This document shows positions 52,765 to 60,813 of a stretch of DNA of 64,000 nucleotides, one piece after another; position 1 is the first letter of the stretch, and the number at the start of each line of letters is the position of its first letter. Under the pieces are notes generated by a model. It saw only the letters and a program-made list of their open reading frames with translations. It had not been told where the DNA came from and did no database searches. The stretch is taken from the NCBI GenBank assembly GCA_943371245.1, contig CALRTY020000005.1, positions 148,565 to 212,564 on the forward strand, read 5' to 3'. Position numbers and translations under genes: made by a program. Source of the DNA: UBA5018 sp947463165. Its GTDB lineage: Bacteria > Cyanobacteriota > Cyanobacteriia > PCC-6307 > Cyanobiaceae.

Positions 52765-53472
52765 TTAAAACCGACAGCCCGCCAGCGCTGGCTCGCCCGG
52801 GATCCGCTGTTCAAGACCGAGGGCAGACCAGGACCGCAGACCTGACACCTGGCGCAGCTCGCCGGTTTCCGGGCAGTAGGCGCTCAGCTTGCCGCCGTAG
52901 CAGGCACCGGTGTCCACGATCACGATTTCACCGAGCTGGCGCACCTCAGCGGCTGGGGTGTGCCCCACCACCACCGTGCCGTAACGGCCGTCGTAGTGCT
53001 GCCAGAACGGCAGGCGGATATCCAGCGAAGGGTTCCAGGTGAACGGATCAAAGCCCGCGTGGGTGGCTGCCCAGCCAGCGCCCCAATAAACCTCTGGCAG
53101 TTGCGCTAACCGTTGCCGCCAGAGGCGGCAATTGCCCGCCCCCAACTGGCGATAGGTGTCGTTGCCAGCCAGCATTAGCTGGGCGGCTGGCTGGGAGGCT
53201 GATTGGCCCTGAACCCACAGCTCCTGCAGTTGCAGGGCGGCCAGTAGATCCGCTTCATGATTGCCCTTGAGCCACACGGCCCGGCCGCTGGTCACGAGCT
53301 GCCAAACCAATTCCAGCGTCTCGGCGATGCGCGGTCCCCGGTTGATCACGTCGCCGCAGAACAACAACCGGTCGGTTTCTGGCAAAAGGTTCAGCAGGGC
53401 CGCCAAGGAGGCGGCACATCCATGTACATCCCCGATGACCCAATGGTGCAAAGGTTGAACTGGGGACGACAT
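52765..53472 (-). CDS. PPP-type metallophosphoesterase, GDVINRG variant
   Basis: 235 residues. Calcineurin-like phosphoesterase of the PPP type: GDVHGCAASL, FCGDVINRGPRIAETL, LKGNHEADLL, VVGHTPAAEV. The second motif is normally GDxVDRG; here the Asp before RG is Asn. In PPP phosphatases that Asp supports the general-acid His, so activity may be altered. Homologues include Ser/Thr phosphatases and diadenosine tetraphosphatases; the substrate is unknown. It lies 6 bp upstream of recC and probably leads the recBCD transcript. Confidence 0.85.
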   Translation of the reverse strand: MSSPVQPLHHWVIGDVHGCAASLAALLNLLPETDRLLFCGDVINRGPRIAETLELVWQLVTSGRAVWLKGNHEADLLAALQLQELWVQGQSASQPAAQLMLAGNDTYRQLGAGNCRLWRQRLAQLPEVYWGAGWAATHAGFDPFTWNPSLDIRLPFWQHYDGRYGTVVVGHTPAAEVRQLGEIVIVDTGACYGGKLSAYCPETGELRQVSGLRSWSALGLEQRIPGEPALAGCRF

Positions 53473-53692
53473 CGATTGGTTGCGTCCTTGCCAGTCTGGA
53501 CTGCCGACGGCAGGGTTGGCTATTACCTGCCCCTGGACAGGGGCGATGGCTCAGCGGATTTGGCCAGTGCCCAGAACACCGCCTGAAGGTGTCCAACCAA
53601 CTTTGCTGCAGCTGTCCAGCTAGCTCGATAAGTTGCGCTGGCAACGGTTTGCTCGCTGTACGGTCGAGCCGTTCGCAGCTAGCCGATCGCCG

Positions 53693-54055
53693 ATGGATCC
53701 CAAAACTCTCTCGGTGAGCCAAAGGGTGACGCTGCTGGTGAAGGCCCTCAACGGCGCCAAGCGCACCAACGAGGCCCTGGCGCGGTGCGTCGATGGCGAG
53801 GCGATGCTGGATGTGCTGCTAGATGCCTCCGCCAAGCTGGGTTTGGGCTTGAGCCGTGAACAGCTGGCCAACACCCCGCCGATCAGGGACTGGGTGTGGT
53901 GGAAGAACAAGGAAGCCCTGCTCACCATCGGCGACAACAAGCCCCGCTATCAGCAGGATGGCGGTCAGGGTCGCCAGCGGGGCCTCAAGCCCGACGGGTC
54001 AACTGCGGCCTCGGATCAAGAGCCGCCCCGCCGCAAGTTTCTAGGCCTGTTCTGA
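53693..54055 (+). CDS. Conserved hypothetical protein (Nif11-like feel)
   Basis: 120 residues from ATG 53693-53695. The frame extends upstream, but this ATG fits the start of the ordered part (MDPKTLSVSQRVTLLVKALN). The middle reads DVLLDASAKLGLGLSREQLA, then PPIRDWVWWKNKEALLTIGD. The LDASAKLGLGLSREQL stretch is reminiscent of Nif11-like leader domains, but a full match is not apparent. The C-terminus is a Gln/Gly/Pro-rich tail. No signal peptide or membrane span. Function unknown. Confidence 0.65.
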   Translation: MDPKTLSVSQRVTLLVKALNGAKRTNEALARCVDGEAMLDVLLDASAKLGLGLSREQLANTPPIRDWVWWKNKEALLTIGDNKPRYQQDGGQGRQRGLKPDGSTAASDQEPPRRKFLGLF

Positions 54056-54160
54056 TCTCGGCGCCAGGCTCAGCAACCGATCAGCCCCCGCTGGAGCCCC
54101 AGTCCAGAGCTGAGGCCAGCATCCCAGAGCTGGGGCCAGCGCAGGGGTCTGCCCCTGCCC

Positions 54161-54478
54161 TTAGGCGGCGGCCAGGGGTTCGGGGATTGAAGGCGTAGGG
54201 GCTTCAAAGCTGCCCTTGGCCACAAACTCCAGCCTCAGCTTCAAAAAGGTGATGAACTTTTCGTCGCTGGAGATCACCGCGGCGGCGGGCCGCGGCACCG
54301 AGCTGGCCAGGGCGGCCAGTTCGGGCGCATCCAGGAAGGCCGGAGCGCGCACCAGCCAGAAATCGATCTGCTTTCCCTGCTCGCCGTAGTGGCGTTGCCG
54401 CTCCCGCAGCACCTCCTCCAGCGGCTCCTGCTCGGTGAGGAAGGCCTCGCTGGCGGCAACGAAGTGGTACTGAGTCAT
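54161..54478 (-). CDS. ycf54: Ycf54 protein (Mg-protoporphyrin cyclase accessory factor)
   Basis: 105 residues. Needed, with AcsF, for the oxidative cyclase step of chlorophyll synthesis, where it stabilises the complex. The sequence follows the Ycf54 pattern: FLTEQEPLEEVLRERQRHYG, EQGKQIDFWLV and FITFLKLRLEFVAKG. ATG 54476-54478 overlaps the pdxJ stop as ATGA, so the two genes are translationally linked; acsF is elsewhere in the window (4626-5789). Confidence 0.93.
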   Translation of the reverse strand: MTQYHFVAASEAFLTEQEPLEEVLRERQRHYGEQGKQIDFWLVRAPAFLDAPELAALASSVPRPAAAVISSDEKFITFLKLRLEFVAKGSFEAPTPSIPEPLAAA

Positions 54479-55224
54479 GGCTGGCGTTGACCGAACAGGG
54501 GATCGCGGCGCGGATTCTGAATCAAAGCCTTCATCTGGCGCACGGCCTCCTCCAGACCCACCGCCAGGGCTCGGGCCACGATCGTGTGGCCGATATTCAG
54601 TTCCTCCATCCCCTCGATGGCGGCCACCGGCTCCACATTTTGATAGGTGAGGCCGTGGCCGGCGTTCACCCGCAGACCGAGGCTGCGGGCGATGAAACCA
54701 GCCTCGGTGAGCCGGGCCAGCTCCTGGGGCTGGTCGCTCCAATCGGCCTCCGCATAACTGCCGGTGTGCAATTCCACCCAGCGGGCACCGCTGGCGGCAC
54801 TGGCCTCCAGCTGGGGTCCATCCGCATCCACGAACAGGCTGACGCCGATGCCGGCCGCCTGCAGCCGAGTGACCATCGCCCGCAGCTCGTCCAGCTGGCT
54901 GATCACATCCAAACCGCCCTCGGTGGTCACCTCCTGGCGGTGTTCGGGCACGAGGGTGACCATGTCCGGCTTGATACGCAGGGCGATCGCCTCCATTTCG
55001 GCGCTGGCGGCCATCTCCAAATTCAGCCGACTGCGCACCAATTGGCGCAGCAACTCCACATCTCGATCCTGGATGTGACGGCGATCTTCCCTTAGGTGCA
55101 CGGTGATGCCATCGGCACCGCCCAACTCAGCCAGCAGGGCATAGCTGACCGGATCGGGTTCTACCGTGCGGCGCGCCTGGCGCACATTGGCTATGTGGTC
55201 GATGTTGACCCCGAGGCTGGCCAT
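54475..55224 (-). CDS. pdxJ: Pyridoxine 5'-phosphate synthase PdxJ
   Basis: Makes pyridoxine 5'-phosphate from 1-deoxyxylulose 5-phosphate and 3-amino-2-oxopropyl phosphate (vitamin B6). 249 residues. MASLGVNIDHIANVRQARRT at the start, GGADGITVHLREDRRHIQDR, MVTLVPEHRQEVTTEGGLDV, RVNAGHGLTYQNV and LNIGHTIVARAL are all diagnostic. The catalytic Glu and His residues lie in these motifs. It is coupled to ycf54 downstream by a 4-bp overlap. Confidence 0.97.
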   Translation of the reverse strand: MASLGVNIDHIANVRQARRTVEPDPVSYALLAELGGADGITVHLREDRRHIQDRDVELLRQLVRSRLNLEMAASAEMEAIALRIKPDMVTLVPEHRQEVTTEGGLDVISQLDELRAMVTRLQAAGIGVSLFVDADGPQLEASAASGARWVELHTGSYAEADWSDQPQELARLTEAGFIARSLGLRVNAGHGLTYQNVEPVAAIEGMEELNIGHTIVARALAVGLEEAVRQMKALIQNPRRDPLFGQRQP

Positions 55225-55285
55225 GGTGCTTGCTTATTAGCTTCAATATTTTTGCTGTTGGCGCCTGCGCCAATAATTCGATTCG

Positions 55286-56245
55286 GTGACACTTCAATCA
55301 GTGCCGCCGGTGCAACTGCAGGCCAGTGCCGCCGGCGCAACTGCACGCCAGCTCGGGCGGCGACCGGATCTGGCTTCTAGGTTCTGGTTTCCCCTAGACG
55401 ATCTATCGGTGGAGCTGCAGACGATTGAGTTGGCTCCTCCGCAGTCTCCCCTGCGGCCAGGGACCCCTCGCGGCTGCCAACCAATGCAGGGCTCCCAGCA
55501 GACGGGTGAGCCCCCACATATGGGTGAGCCTGCAAAGATGAAAGGGGTCCAGCTGCGGCTTCGGGACCGGGAGCGGCGGCTCTGCAACGGCATCAGTCCC
55601 TGGCTCTCACCCATGGCCATGGTGCTCACCCAGGACCTGGCCCTGCGCCGCTGGTTTAGCCATCTCGCCGTGATCGGGCGCACCAATCTGCCCCTGGCGG
55701 GGCCGCTGTTGTTGGCACCCACCCATAGGGCGCGCTGGGACGCGCTGATGTTGCCCTATGCCGCCGGTCGCCGGGTCAGCGGCCGCGATTGTCGTTTCAT
55801 GGTCACCCTCGACGAGATGAAGGGTCTGCAGGGCTGGTTCCTGCACCGGCTGGGCTGCTTCGCGGTGAATCAGAGCCGGCCCTCCATGGCCAGCCTTCGC
55901 TATGCGGTGGACCTGCTGGCCAGCGGCGAGCAGCTGGTGCTGTTCCCGGAAGGGCGCATCCATCGCGAAGGCGATGGCATCCGCCTGCATCAAGGCCTGG
56001 CCCGGCTGGCTCTGTTGGCCGCCAGTCAGGGGGTGGCAGTGCCGGTGTTGCCGGTGGGGATCGCCTACAGCCATGCCTTTCCCCGGATCGGCGATAGTGC
56101 AGCGCTCTGCTTTGGAGAGCCGCTGGCAATTGAGGGCCAGGGGCGCCAGGTTGCTGGCCAGTTCAGCCAGCGCCTGGCGGAGGCGATGCAAGCGGCCGAA
56201 AGCCGCGCCCAGGCAGCCCTGGGAAGTGATGGCGAGCCCGCTTAG
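55286..56245 (+). CDS. PlsC-like 1-acylglycerol-3-phosphate acyltransferase
   Basis: Acylates lysophosphatidic acid or a related lipid at the membrane. Up to 319 residues. The acyltransferase HX4D motif is THRARWDALML and the FPEG motif is LVLFPEGRIHREGDG. The first 100 residues are not conserved-looking and include a 25-bp direct repeat (55299 and 55324, Ala/Gly/Gln-rich), so the real start may be near codon 68 (MQGSQQTGEPPHMGEPA). It is divergent from pdxJ with a 61-bp gap. Confidence 0.88.
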   Translation: MTLQSVPPVQLQASAAGATARQLGRRPDLASRFWFPLDDLSVELQTIELAPPQSPLRPGTPRGCQPMQGSQQTGEPPHMGEPAKMKGVQLRLRDRERRLCNGISPWLSPMAMVLTQDLALRRWFSHLAVIGRTNLPLAGPLLLAPTHRARWDALMLPYAAGRRVSGRDCRFMVTLDEMKGLQGWFLHRLGCFAVNQSRPSMASLRYAVDLLASGEQLVLFPEGRIHREGDGIRLHQGLARLALLAASQGVAVPVLPVGIAYSHAFPRIGDSAALCFGEPLAIEGQGRQVAGQFSQRLAEAMQAAESRAQAALGSDGEPA

Positions 56246-56273
56246 AGTTCAGTAACGAGTCGAATTCGAGTTT

Positions 56274-56855
56274 GTGCGCAGCACCAATGGCCTCCGGCAC
56301 AGCGTCTCCCGCGTCTTGGTGCAGCTGGGATCTATAGCGATTGCCGGCCTGGGTCTGATCAGCGGATCGGTGGCTCTGGCCCAGACCAGCGCCCCTAAAG
56401 CTTCGCCGGCCCAGGCCAGCGTGGCGCCGAACTCCGCCTTCAACCTCGCCGCTGTCAATGCCCTGGTCGCCAAGGGCGATGCCGCCGCCGCCGCCGGCAA
56501 TCTCAATGAAGCCCGCAAGTATTACGACCAGGCCAGGGACCTCAACCGCGGTCTGCTCGGCTGGTATCGCGATCTGAGTGGATCCTTCCGCGGTCTCGAT
56601 GCCCGCATCCCCAGGGAGATGGACCAAAAAGGCCGTGAAAGCCTGGAGACCCTGGCCCAGATCAACCTGCGTTTGGCGGCCGTATTCCGCCGCCTGAACC
56701 AACCAGAAGTGGCCGTGCCCCTGTTGGTGGAGGTGGTCAAGGTGATGACCCCCGCCAGCGACCTCGGTCGCAAGGCCTATCAGACCCTGGTCGAAATCGG
56801 CTTTGCCGCCACCCCCTATGCCGCCGGCCAGGTCAGTCCCGCAGGCGGCAGCTGA
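56274..56855 (+). CDS. Secreted protein with TPR-like helices
   Basis: 193 residues. Signal peptide VLVQLGSIAIAGLGLISGSVALAQ, a short Ala/Ser/Pro linker, and a helical part with TPR-like NALVAKGDAAAAAGNLNEAR, KYYDQARDLNRGLLGWYRDL and RRLNQPEVAVPLLVEVVKVM. Conserved-looking, but I do not recognise the family. The start is the GTG at 56274, 28 bp after plsC, so the two are probably cotranscribed. Confidence 0.7.
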   Translation: MRSTNGLRHSVSRVLVQLGSIAIAGLGLISGSVALAQTSAPKASPAQASVAPNSAFNLAAVNALVAKGDAAAAAGNLNEARKYYDQARDLNRGLLGWYRDLSGSFRGLDARIPREMDQKGRESLETLAQINLRLAAVFRRLNQPEVAVPLLVEVVKVMTPASDLGRKAYQTLVEIGFAATPYAAGQVSPAGGS

Positions 56856-56915
56856 TCGGCAAGCCAGCTTGCTCCAGTGAGCTTCTAGATTTATTAGCAG
56901 CTTGCCAAGCGCTCA

Positions 56916-57149
56916 ATGGTGAAACTAGACCAGATTAAAGCGGCGATCAGCGGTGCCATTCCCGATGCAGCCGTTGAGATAGAGGATCTCACCGGTGGTG
57001 GTGATCATCTGCAGGTGAATGTGGTGTCGCCTGCCTTTAATGGCCTTTCTCGCATTCAGCAACATCAGCTGGTCTATGGAGCGCTGAAGCAGGAATTGGC
57101 CAGTGAGGCGATTCACGCCCTGGCCCTGCAAACCTCCAGCCCTGTTTGA
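56916..57149 (+). CDS. bolA: BolA-family protein
   Basis: 77 residues. BolA fold: VEIEDLTGGGDHLQVNVVSP, then FNGLSRIQQHQLVYGALKQEL. The key helix-turn-helix-like QQHQLVYGALK region is intact. BolA proteins bind CGFS glutaredoxins through a shared [2Fe-2S] cluster. A CGFS glutaredoxin gene follows 71 bp downstream on the same strand, which is the typical partner. Confidence 0.93.
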   Translation: MVKLDQIKAAISGAIPDAAVEIEDLTGGGDHLQVNVVSPAFNGLSRIQQHQLVYGALKQELASEAIHALALQTSSPV

Positions 57150-57220
57150 ATTGGTCCCAGTCCACAGTCACCAGTCCCCTACCATCTCAAACCATTCCAC
57201 CCACCCGAACTTTTAAAATC

Positions 57221-57544
57221 ATGGCGTCTAATGCAGATCAGCGCATCAAGGATCTGATCGGCTCTAGCCGGATCTTCGTATTCATGAAGGGCAACAAGTT
57301 GATGCCCCAATGCGGCTTCTCTAATAACGTTGTCCAGATCCTCAACTCGCTTGGCGTACCGTTCGAAACCTTTGACGTGCTTTCGGACATGGAAATTCGC
57401 CAGGGTATTAAGGATTATTCGAATTGGCCGACAATTCCCCAGGTTTACCTGGATGGGGAGTTTATCGGTGGCTCTGACATTTTGATTGAAATGTATAACT
57501 CTGGTGAGCTGCGCGAGAAGCTAAACGTGGTGCTGGCTAGCTAG
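57221..57544 (+). CDS. grxD: Monothiol glutaredoxin (CGFS type)
   Basis: 107 residues from ATG 57221. The CGFS active site is in KGNKLMPQCGFSNNVVQILN, with the cis-Pro in WPTIPQVYLDGEFIGGSDI. It handles Fe-S cluster transfer with BolA. The longer open frame to 57146 adds only non-homologous residues. Confidence 0.97.
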   Translation: MASNADQRIKDLIGSSRIFVFMKGNKLMPQCGFSNNVVQILNSLGVPFETFDVLSDMEIRQGIKDYSNWPTIPQVYLDGEFIGGSDILIEMYNSGELREKLNVVLAS

Positions 57545-57746
57545 TAAGCAAGTAAGGGGCGGCAGACTTTCCAGCAGGATCTCCTGGTGCCCCTGTCCCT
57601 CGACAAGCTCTGAAAATCTACGCTTCTCTCTCGTGATATTGCGCCGCTAATAATATTGAGTTGCTTGAATCCCTTGGGATAAGTCAAGGTTTTTCAGGCT
57701 TCCCCTGGCTACTGGTGGTCGCGGGCTGGTTTTTTGAGGGCTGCCG

Positions 57747-58040
57747 CTAGTTGCGTCCCATCTCGTAGCCGCTCTGCTGGTAGCCGCTCTCATAGAGGCT
57801 GCGTGGGTCGCCGTCGGCGCCAATGAAACTGGAGGGGTCGAGAATCCAGCGTTCCACCACCTCCTCCAGTCGCCGCTGGGCCAGGGGATCCAGAATGGAG
57901 CTGCGCCTCAGGGCGTGCAGATATCCGTCTGCATAGAGACGCAGGTCTGAGGGGCCATGGTGTCGCATGGCCAGTGCCTGGCAGGCATCGCAGAGCGACT
58001 GGAAATGGCGGATGGACTCTGGGTTTTGGAGGGCGGTCAT
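57747..58040 (-). CDS. DUF6761-like conserved protein
   Basis: 97 residues: SIRHFQSLCDACQALAMRHH, then DLRLYADGYLHALRRSSILDPLAQRRLEEVVERW and ILDPSSF. I recognise the (I)RHyQ...DLRLYxDGYLxALRxSxxxxPxxxxRLEEE pattern of a small cyanobacterial family (DUF6761). Soluble, function unknown. It is divergent from the response regulator gene. Confidence 0.75.
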   Translation of the reverse strand: MTALQNPESIRHFQSLCDACQALAMRHHGPSDLRLYADGYLHALRRSSILDPLAQRRLEEVVERWILDPSSFIGADGDPRSLYESGYQQSGYEMGRN

Positions 58041-58174
58041 AGGTGGTGGGTCCCTGGTGAGAGCACCGCGATGGCCTCACCAGGGGAGGTGGGTGCCAGA
58101 TCGAAAGGCATCGCCTGATACCGGTTCGGTGATGTATACACCGGTAGCGTAGGGAAATCGAGGGTCGCCAGGCC

Positions 58175-59020
58175 ATGGCCTCAGTGCCACACCAACAACC
58201 AGCGGCACCTGCCACGGCCAGCGGCCAGTCCACCACTGGTCAGCCAAAACGAGTGCTGGTGGTCGATCCCCACGCCACACTGCGCACGGTGCTGGCCCAG
58301 CGCCTGCGCCAGGACGGCCATCTGACGGCGGCGGTGGGCTCTGCCCGCGAAGCTCTCGACGTCTGTCAAGACCAGTCCCCAGACCTGCTGATCAGCGCCG
58401 AGTTGCTGGAGGAAAGCACCGCCTTGAGGCTGGCGGCCCATTTGAGCTGCCCGGTGATGGTGCTCACCGCCCGCTCTGGTTCTGAACCGATGGTGACGCT
58501 GCTGGATGCCGGGGCCGACGACGTGCTGCGCAAGCCATTTGGTTTGGAGGAGATGGCGGCCAGGGCCCGTACCCTGCTGCGCCGCAGCGGCAGCGGCCTG
58601 CAGGAGCGAGTTTGCGTCGGGCCCCTGGAGGTGCATCTACTGCTGCGCCAGGTAACCATGCACGACCAGCCCGTGGAGCTCAGTCCCCGGGAGTTTGCCC
58701 TGCTTTGCGCCCTGTTGATGCCGCCTGGCATGGTGCGCTCCCGCCAGGAGCTGTTGCGGATGGCCTGGCCTCCCTTCAGCGGCGGCCCCAGGTCGGTGGA
58801 TACCCAGGTACTCACCCTGCGCCGCAAGCTCGAACAGGCTGGCCTGGGCGAAGGTGGTGGCATCGAAACGATGCGCCAACAGGGCTACCGCTTCAGCTTG
58901 GAGACCCTGCCTGAGCGGGAACTGACAGACCCTCAGCTCACTGGGGTGAGAAGCCAAAATCCGCCGCCCACCAGCTCAGCCAGCAGCATTAGCGCCGTTA
59001 GCAACGCCAGCAGTCTGTAG
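58175..59020 (+). CDS. OmpR-type response regulator with atypical receiver
   Basis: 281 residues. Receiver domain (about 25-145) then a winged-helix DNA-binding domain (about 150-250, with LSPREFALLCALLMPPGMVRS and RSVDTQVLTLRRKLEQAG). In the receiver the phosphate-acceptor position is changed: usual PDLxxLDxxLP is here PDLLISAELLEES, with Ala for Asp, and the first acidic pair is VVDPHAT (one Asp). The Thr (VLTARS) and Lys (VLRKPFG) remain. It is likely phosphorylation-independent. No histidine kinase is nearby. The C-terminus ends in an Asn/Ser/Ala-rich tail and overlaps the convergent gene by 88 bp. Confidence 0.9.
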   Translation: MASVPHQQPAAPATASGQSTTGQPKRVLVVDPHATLRTVLAQRLRQDGHLTAAVGSAREALDVCQDQSPDLLISAELLEESTALRLAAHLSCPVMVLTARSGSEPMVTLLDAGADDVLRKPFGLEEMAARARTLLRRSGSGLQERVCVGPLEVHLLLRQVTMHDQPVELSPREFALLCALLMPPGMVRSRQELLRMAWPPFSGGPRSVDTQVLTLRRKLEQAGLGEGGGIETMRQQGYRFSLETLPERELTDPQLTGVRSQNPPPTSSASSISAVSNASSL

Positions 59021-59520
59021 GTCCAGGGAGGGCTAATCCGGCCCACATGGCCGGTTTCCAGCCCCGTGGCAGCGCTGAACCGGCAGAGAAAGTCTGGAAA
59101 ACGCTCCAGCCGCTGGGGCAATAGGTATGCATGGGTTTGGCCCTGGCGATCGCTGGGCGCCTGGCTGGTGGTCACGTAGTACACCCGCCCTCCCTGGCTG
59201 GTGGCCACAGGCACCAGGGCTCGCACCGAGGCCCAGTCGAGCTGCCAGCCGCGCCTCAGCCACCATGCACACCAGGCCGGGTGGCCCACGCGGATCCCGG
59301 CGGCATCGATTTCCACCTGCTCGCTGGTGGCAGCCACCAGCAGGGCCATCCCCAGGGCCAAGGCCAAGCTCAAAGCCAGCCGCAGCTCTGGGAGCGCCAT
59401 GAACGGCAATGGGCCCACCAGAGCCAGATACAGCCCCCACAAGGTGTTGCGGAACAGGGGCGCCATCGAATATCGGTGGCGCGGCTCAGGGGCTGCTGGC
59501 TTGATCTCGGGTGCGGGCAT
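58933..59520 (-). CDS. Conserved membrane protein of unknown function
   Basis: 195 residues from ATG 59518-59520 (a longer frame to 59604 adds little). Spans: LWGLYLALVGPLPFMALPEL, LALSLALALGMALLVAATSE and a late LLALLTALMLLAELVGGGFW. The middle carries a soluble WQLDWASVRALVPVATSQGG, VYYVTTSQAPSD region. No family recognised. It converges with the response regulator (88-bp overlap) and follows a small gene on the same strand with 22 bp between. Confidence 0.7.
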   Translation of the reverse strand: MPAPEIKPAAPEPRHRYSMAPLFRNTLWGLYLALVGPLPFMALPELRLALSLALALGMALLVAATSEQVEIDAAGIRVGHPAWCAWWLRRGWQLDWASVRALVPVATSQGGRVYYVTTSQAPSDRQGQTHAYLLPQRLERFPDFLCRFSAATGLETGHVGRISPPWTYRLLALLTALMLLAELVGGGFWLLTPVS

Positions 59521-59542
59521 GGGAGGAATCAAGGGGAGGCTC

Positions 59543-59842
59543 TTAGCGGTCTTGGGGGGAACCGGGCAGCGGTTCCAGGCTGGTGGCTGGCTGATAACGA
59601 CCACTGAACACCTCCGCTTCGCGTCCTCGCCAGAATTCCCCCAGGCGCATCAGATCGGCATGGGCCTCCTGCACCTGGGCCAGAAATTCTTCGGGGGCCA
59701 TGGTGTGCTTCGACTCCTTGAGCTTGGTGAGCCGCAGCAAGTGCAGCATCCAGGGCTTTGACAACTCGCCCCGCTGCTCCAGGTAGCGAGCCAGCGATTC
59801 GTAACTGGGACTCGGCGATCCGGAACTGGGACTACTGGTCAT
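59543..59842 (-). CDS. Small conserved protein, unknown function
   Basis: 99 residues from ATG 59840-59842. A Ser/Pro-rich N-terminus of 12 residues, then helical SYESLARYLEQRGELSKPWM, LHLLRLTKLKESKHTMAPEE and FLAQVQEAHADLMRLGEFWR. Soluble. It is followed by the membrane protein gene 22 bp later, so they probably form one unit. Function unknown. Confidence 0.65.
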   Translation of the reverse strand: MTSSPSSGSPSPSYESLARYLEQRGELSKPWMLHLLRLTKLKESKHTMAPEEFLAQVQEAHADLMRLGEFWRGREAEVFSGRYQPATSLEPLPGSPQDR

Positions 59843-60624
59843 GACGATTTGATTCAGTTGCCACGAGCCTAGGAAAGCCAAACCGCAGCCTGGGAATGCG
59901 GTTGATCTGGGCTCAATCTGCAGCATTAGCAGCCAAATACCCGGCGGGATCGATTTTTATCGACATCAGCGCCAGGCCACCATGCAAGATTGCCAATCTC
60001 AAAACCGCAGCGGCTACCAGGGCCGCGCCAGCCGTCGCAGAGCAGCAAGTCTGGTCACTGGCTTGCGGAAGACTGGCTTGCAGCAGGCTGGCTTGCCAGA
60101 GTGTTCCTAACCAAAACGGATGGCGCTTGCACAGCTGGCGTCAACTTTCCTGGCAGAGGATGGGCGCTTCAAAATAATTAACAAGATCAATCAACTGCTA
60201 GCCCTGGCATGGGCCTTAAACATCCGGCAAAATTGCCAAGCCAGCAGCTGCCAGGCAAAAAACGCTTTGAAAACCCTACCATCAAAGTGGCTGGGCTTCA
60301 GCCATCAGCACAAAGTAGATTTACTAAGCCCCGACCCACCCCAGCAAGTCAGTCGTGTAACCTTGCCATACTAGCGTTGCTTAATCTAAGATTTGTCAGC
60401 CCATAGCTTACCCCCCTTCTACCCACGCATACAGGCCAATGGCAGCCAGGGTTTTGACTACCCAGGCAAGAACCCCCGGGTCGGCGACTGCAGCAGGGCG
60501 ACTCCAGTCTCCTGGCTCAAGACTGCTGCCCCCAGCCGCTAGTCATCGAATGGCGGGCAAGGCACAAATACTTCAGGCGCTCTGCCCGTAACAACCAACC
60601 AGTTTCGTTTTATCAGATCAAACA
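59843..60624. other. Gap with a short 15-bp repeat
   Basis: 782 bp without a supported gene. Contains three 15-bp units at 60058-60102. The rest has no recognised feature; the segment before 60625 presumably holds the promoter of the cyclase-ATPase unit. Confidence 0.55.
60058..60102. repeat. 15-bp tandem repeat x3
   Basis: ctggcttgcggaaga, ctggcttgcagcagg and ctggcttgccagagt in direct succession in non-coding DNA. Confidence 0.85.
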
Positions 60625-60813
60625 ATGTCTTTCTACCTTCCGATCAGCAAGCTGCCAAAGGAGCCAGGGCTAGCTCTTGGTGTTGCAAAACCAGTTGCCC
60701 CACCTGAACCTGGGAATTTAGTGGATATGGCTAGGCAAATACTGGATGATGAACTACGGTCCTGGCAGTCTCGTACCGGTCCCACCTGCACCGGTCCCAG
60801 CCAGAGATTTTGA
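60625..60813 (+). CDS. 62-residue leader ORF coupled to the cyclase-ATPase gene
   Basis: 62 residues beginning MSFYLPISKLPKEPGLALGV; polar, Pro-rich, no domain recognised. Its TGA (60811-60813) overlaps the ATG of the next gene (TGATG), which suggests translational coupling and supports that it is translated. The middle reads NLVDMARQILDDELRSWQSR, a possible amphipathic helix. Function unknown; it may be a small partner or a regulatory leader. Confidence 0.5.
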   Translation: MSFYLPISKLPKEPGLALGVAKPVAPPEPGNLVDMARQILDDELRSWQSRTGPTCTGPSQRF

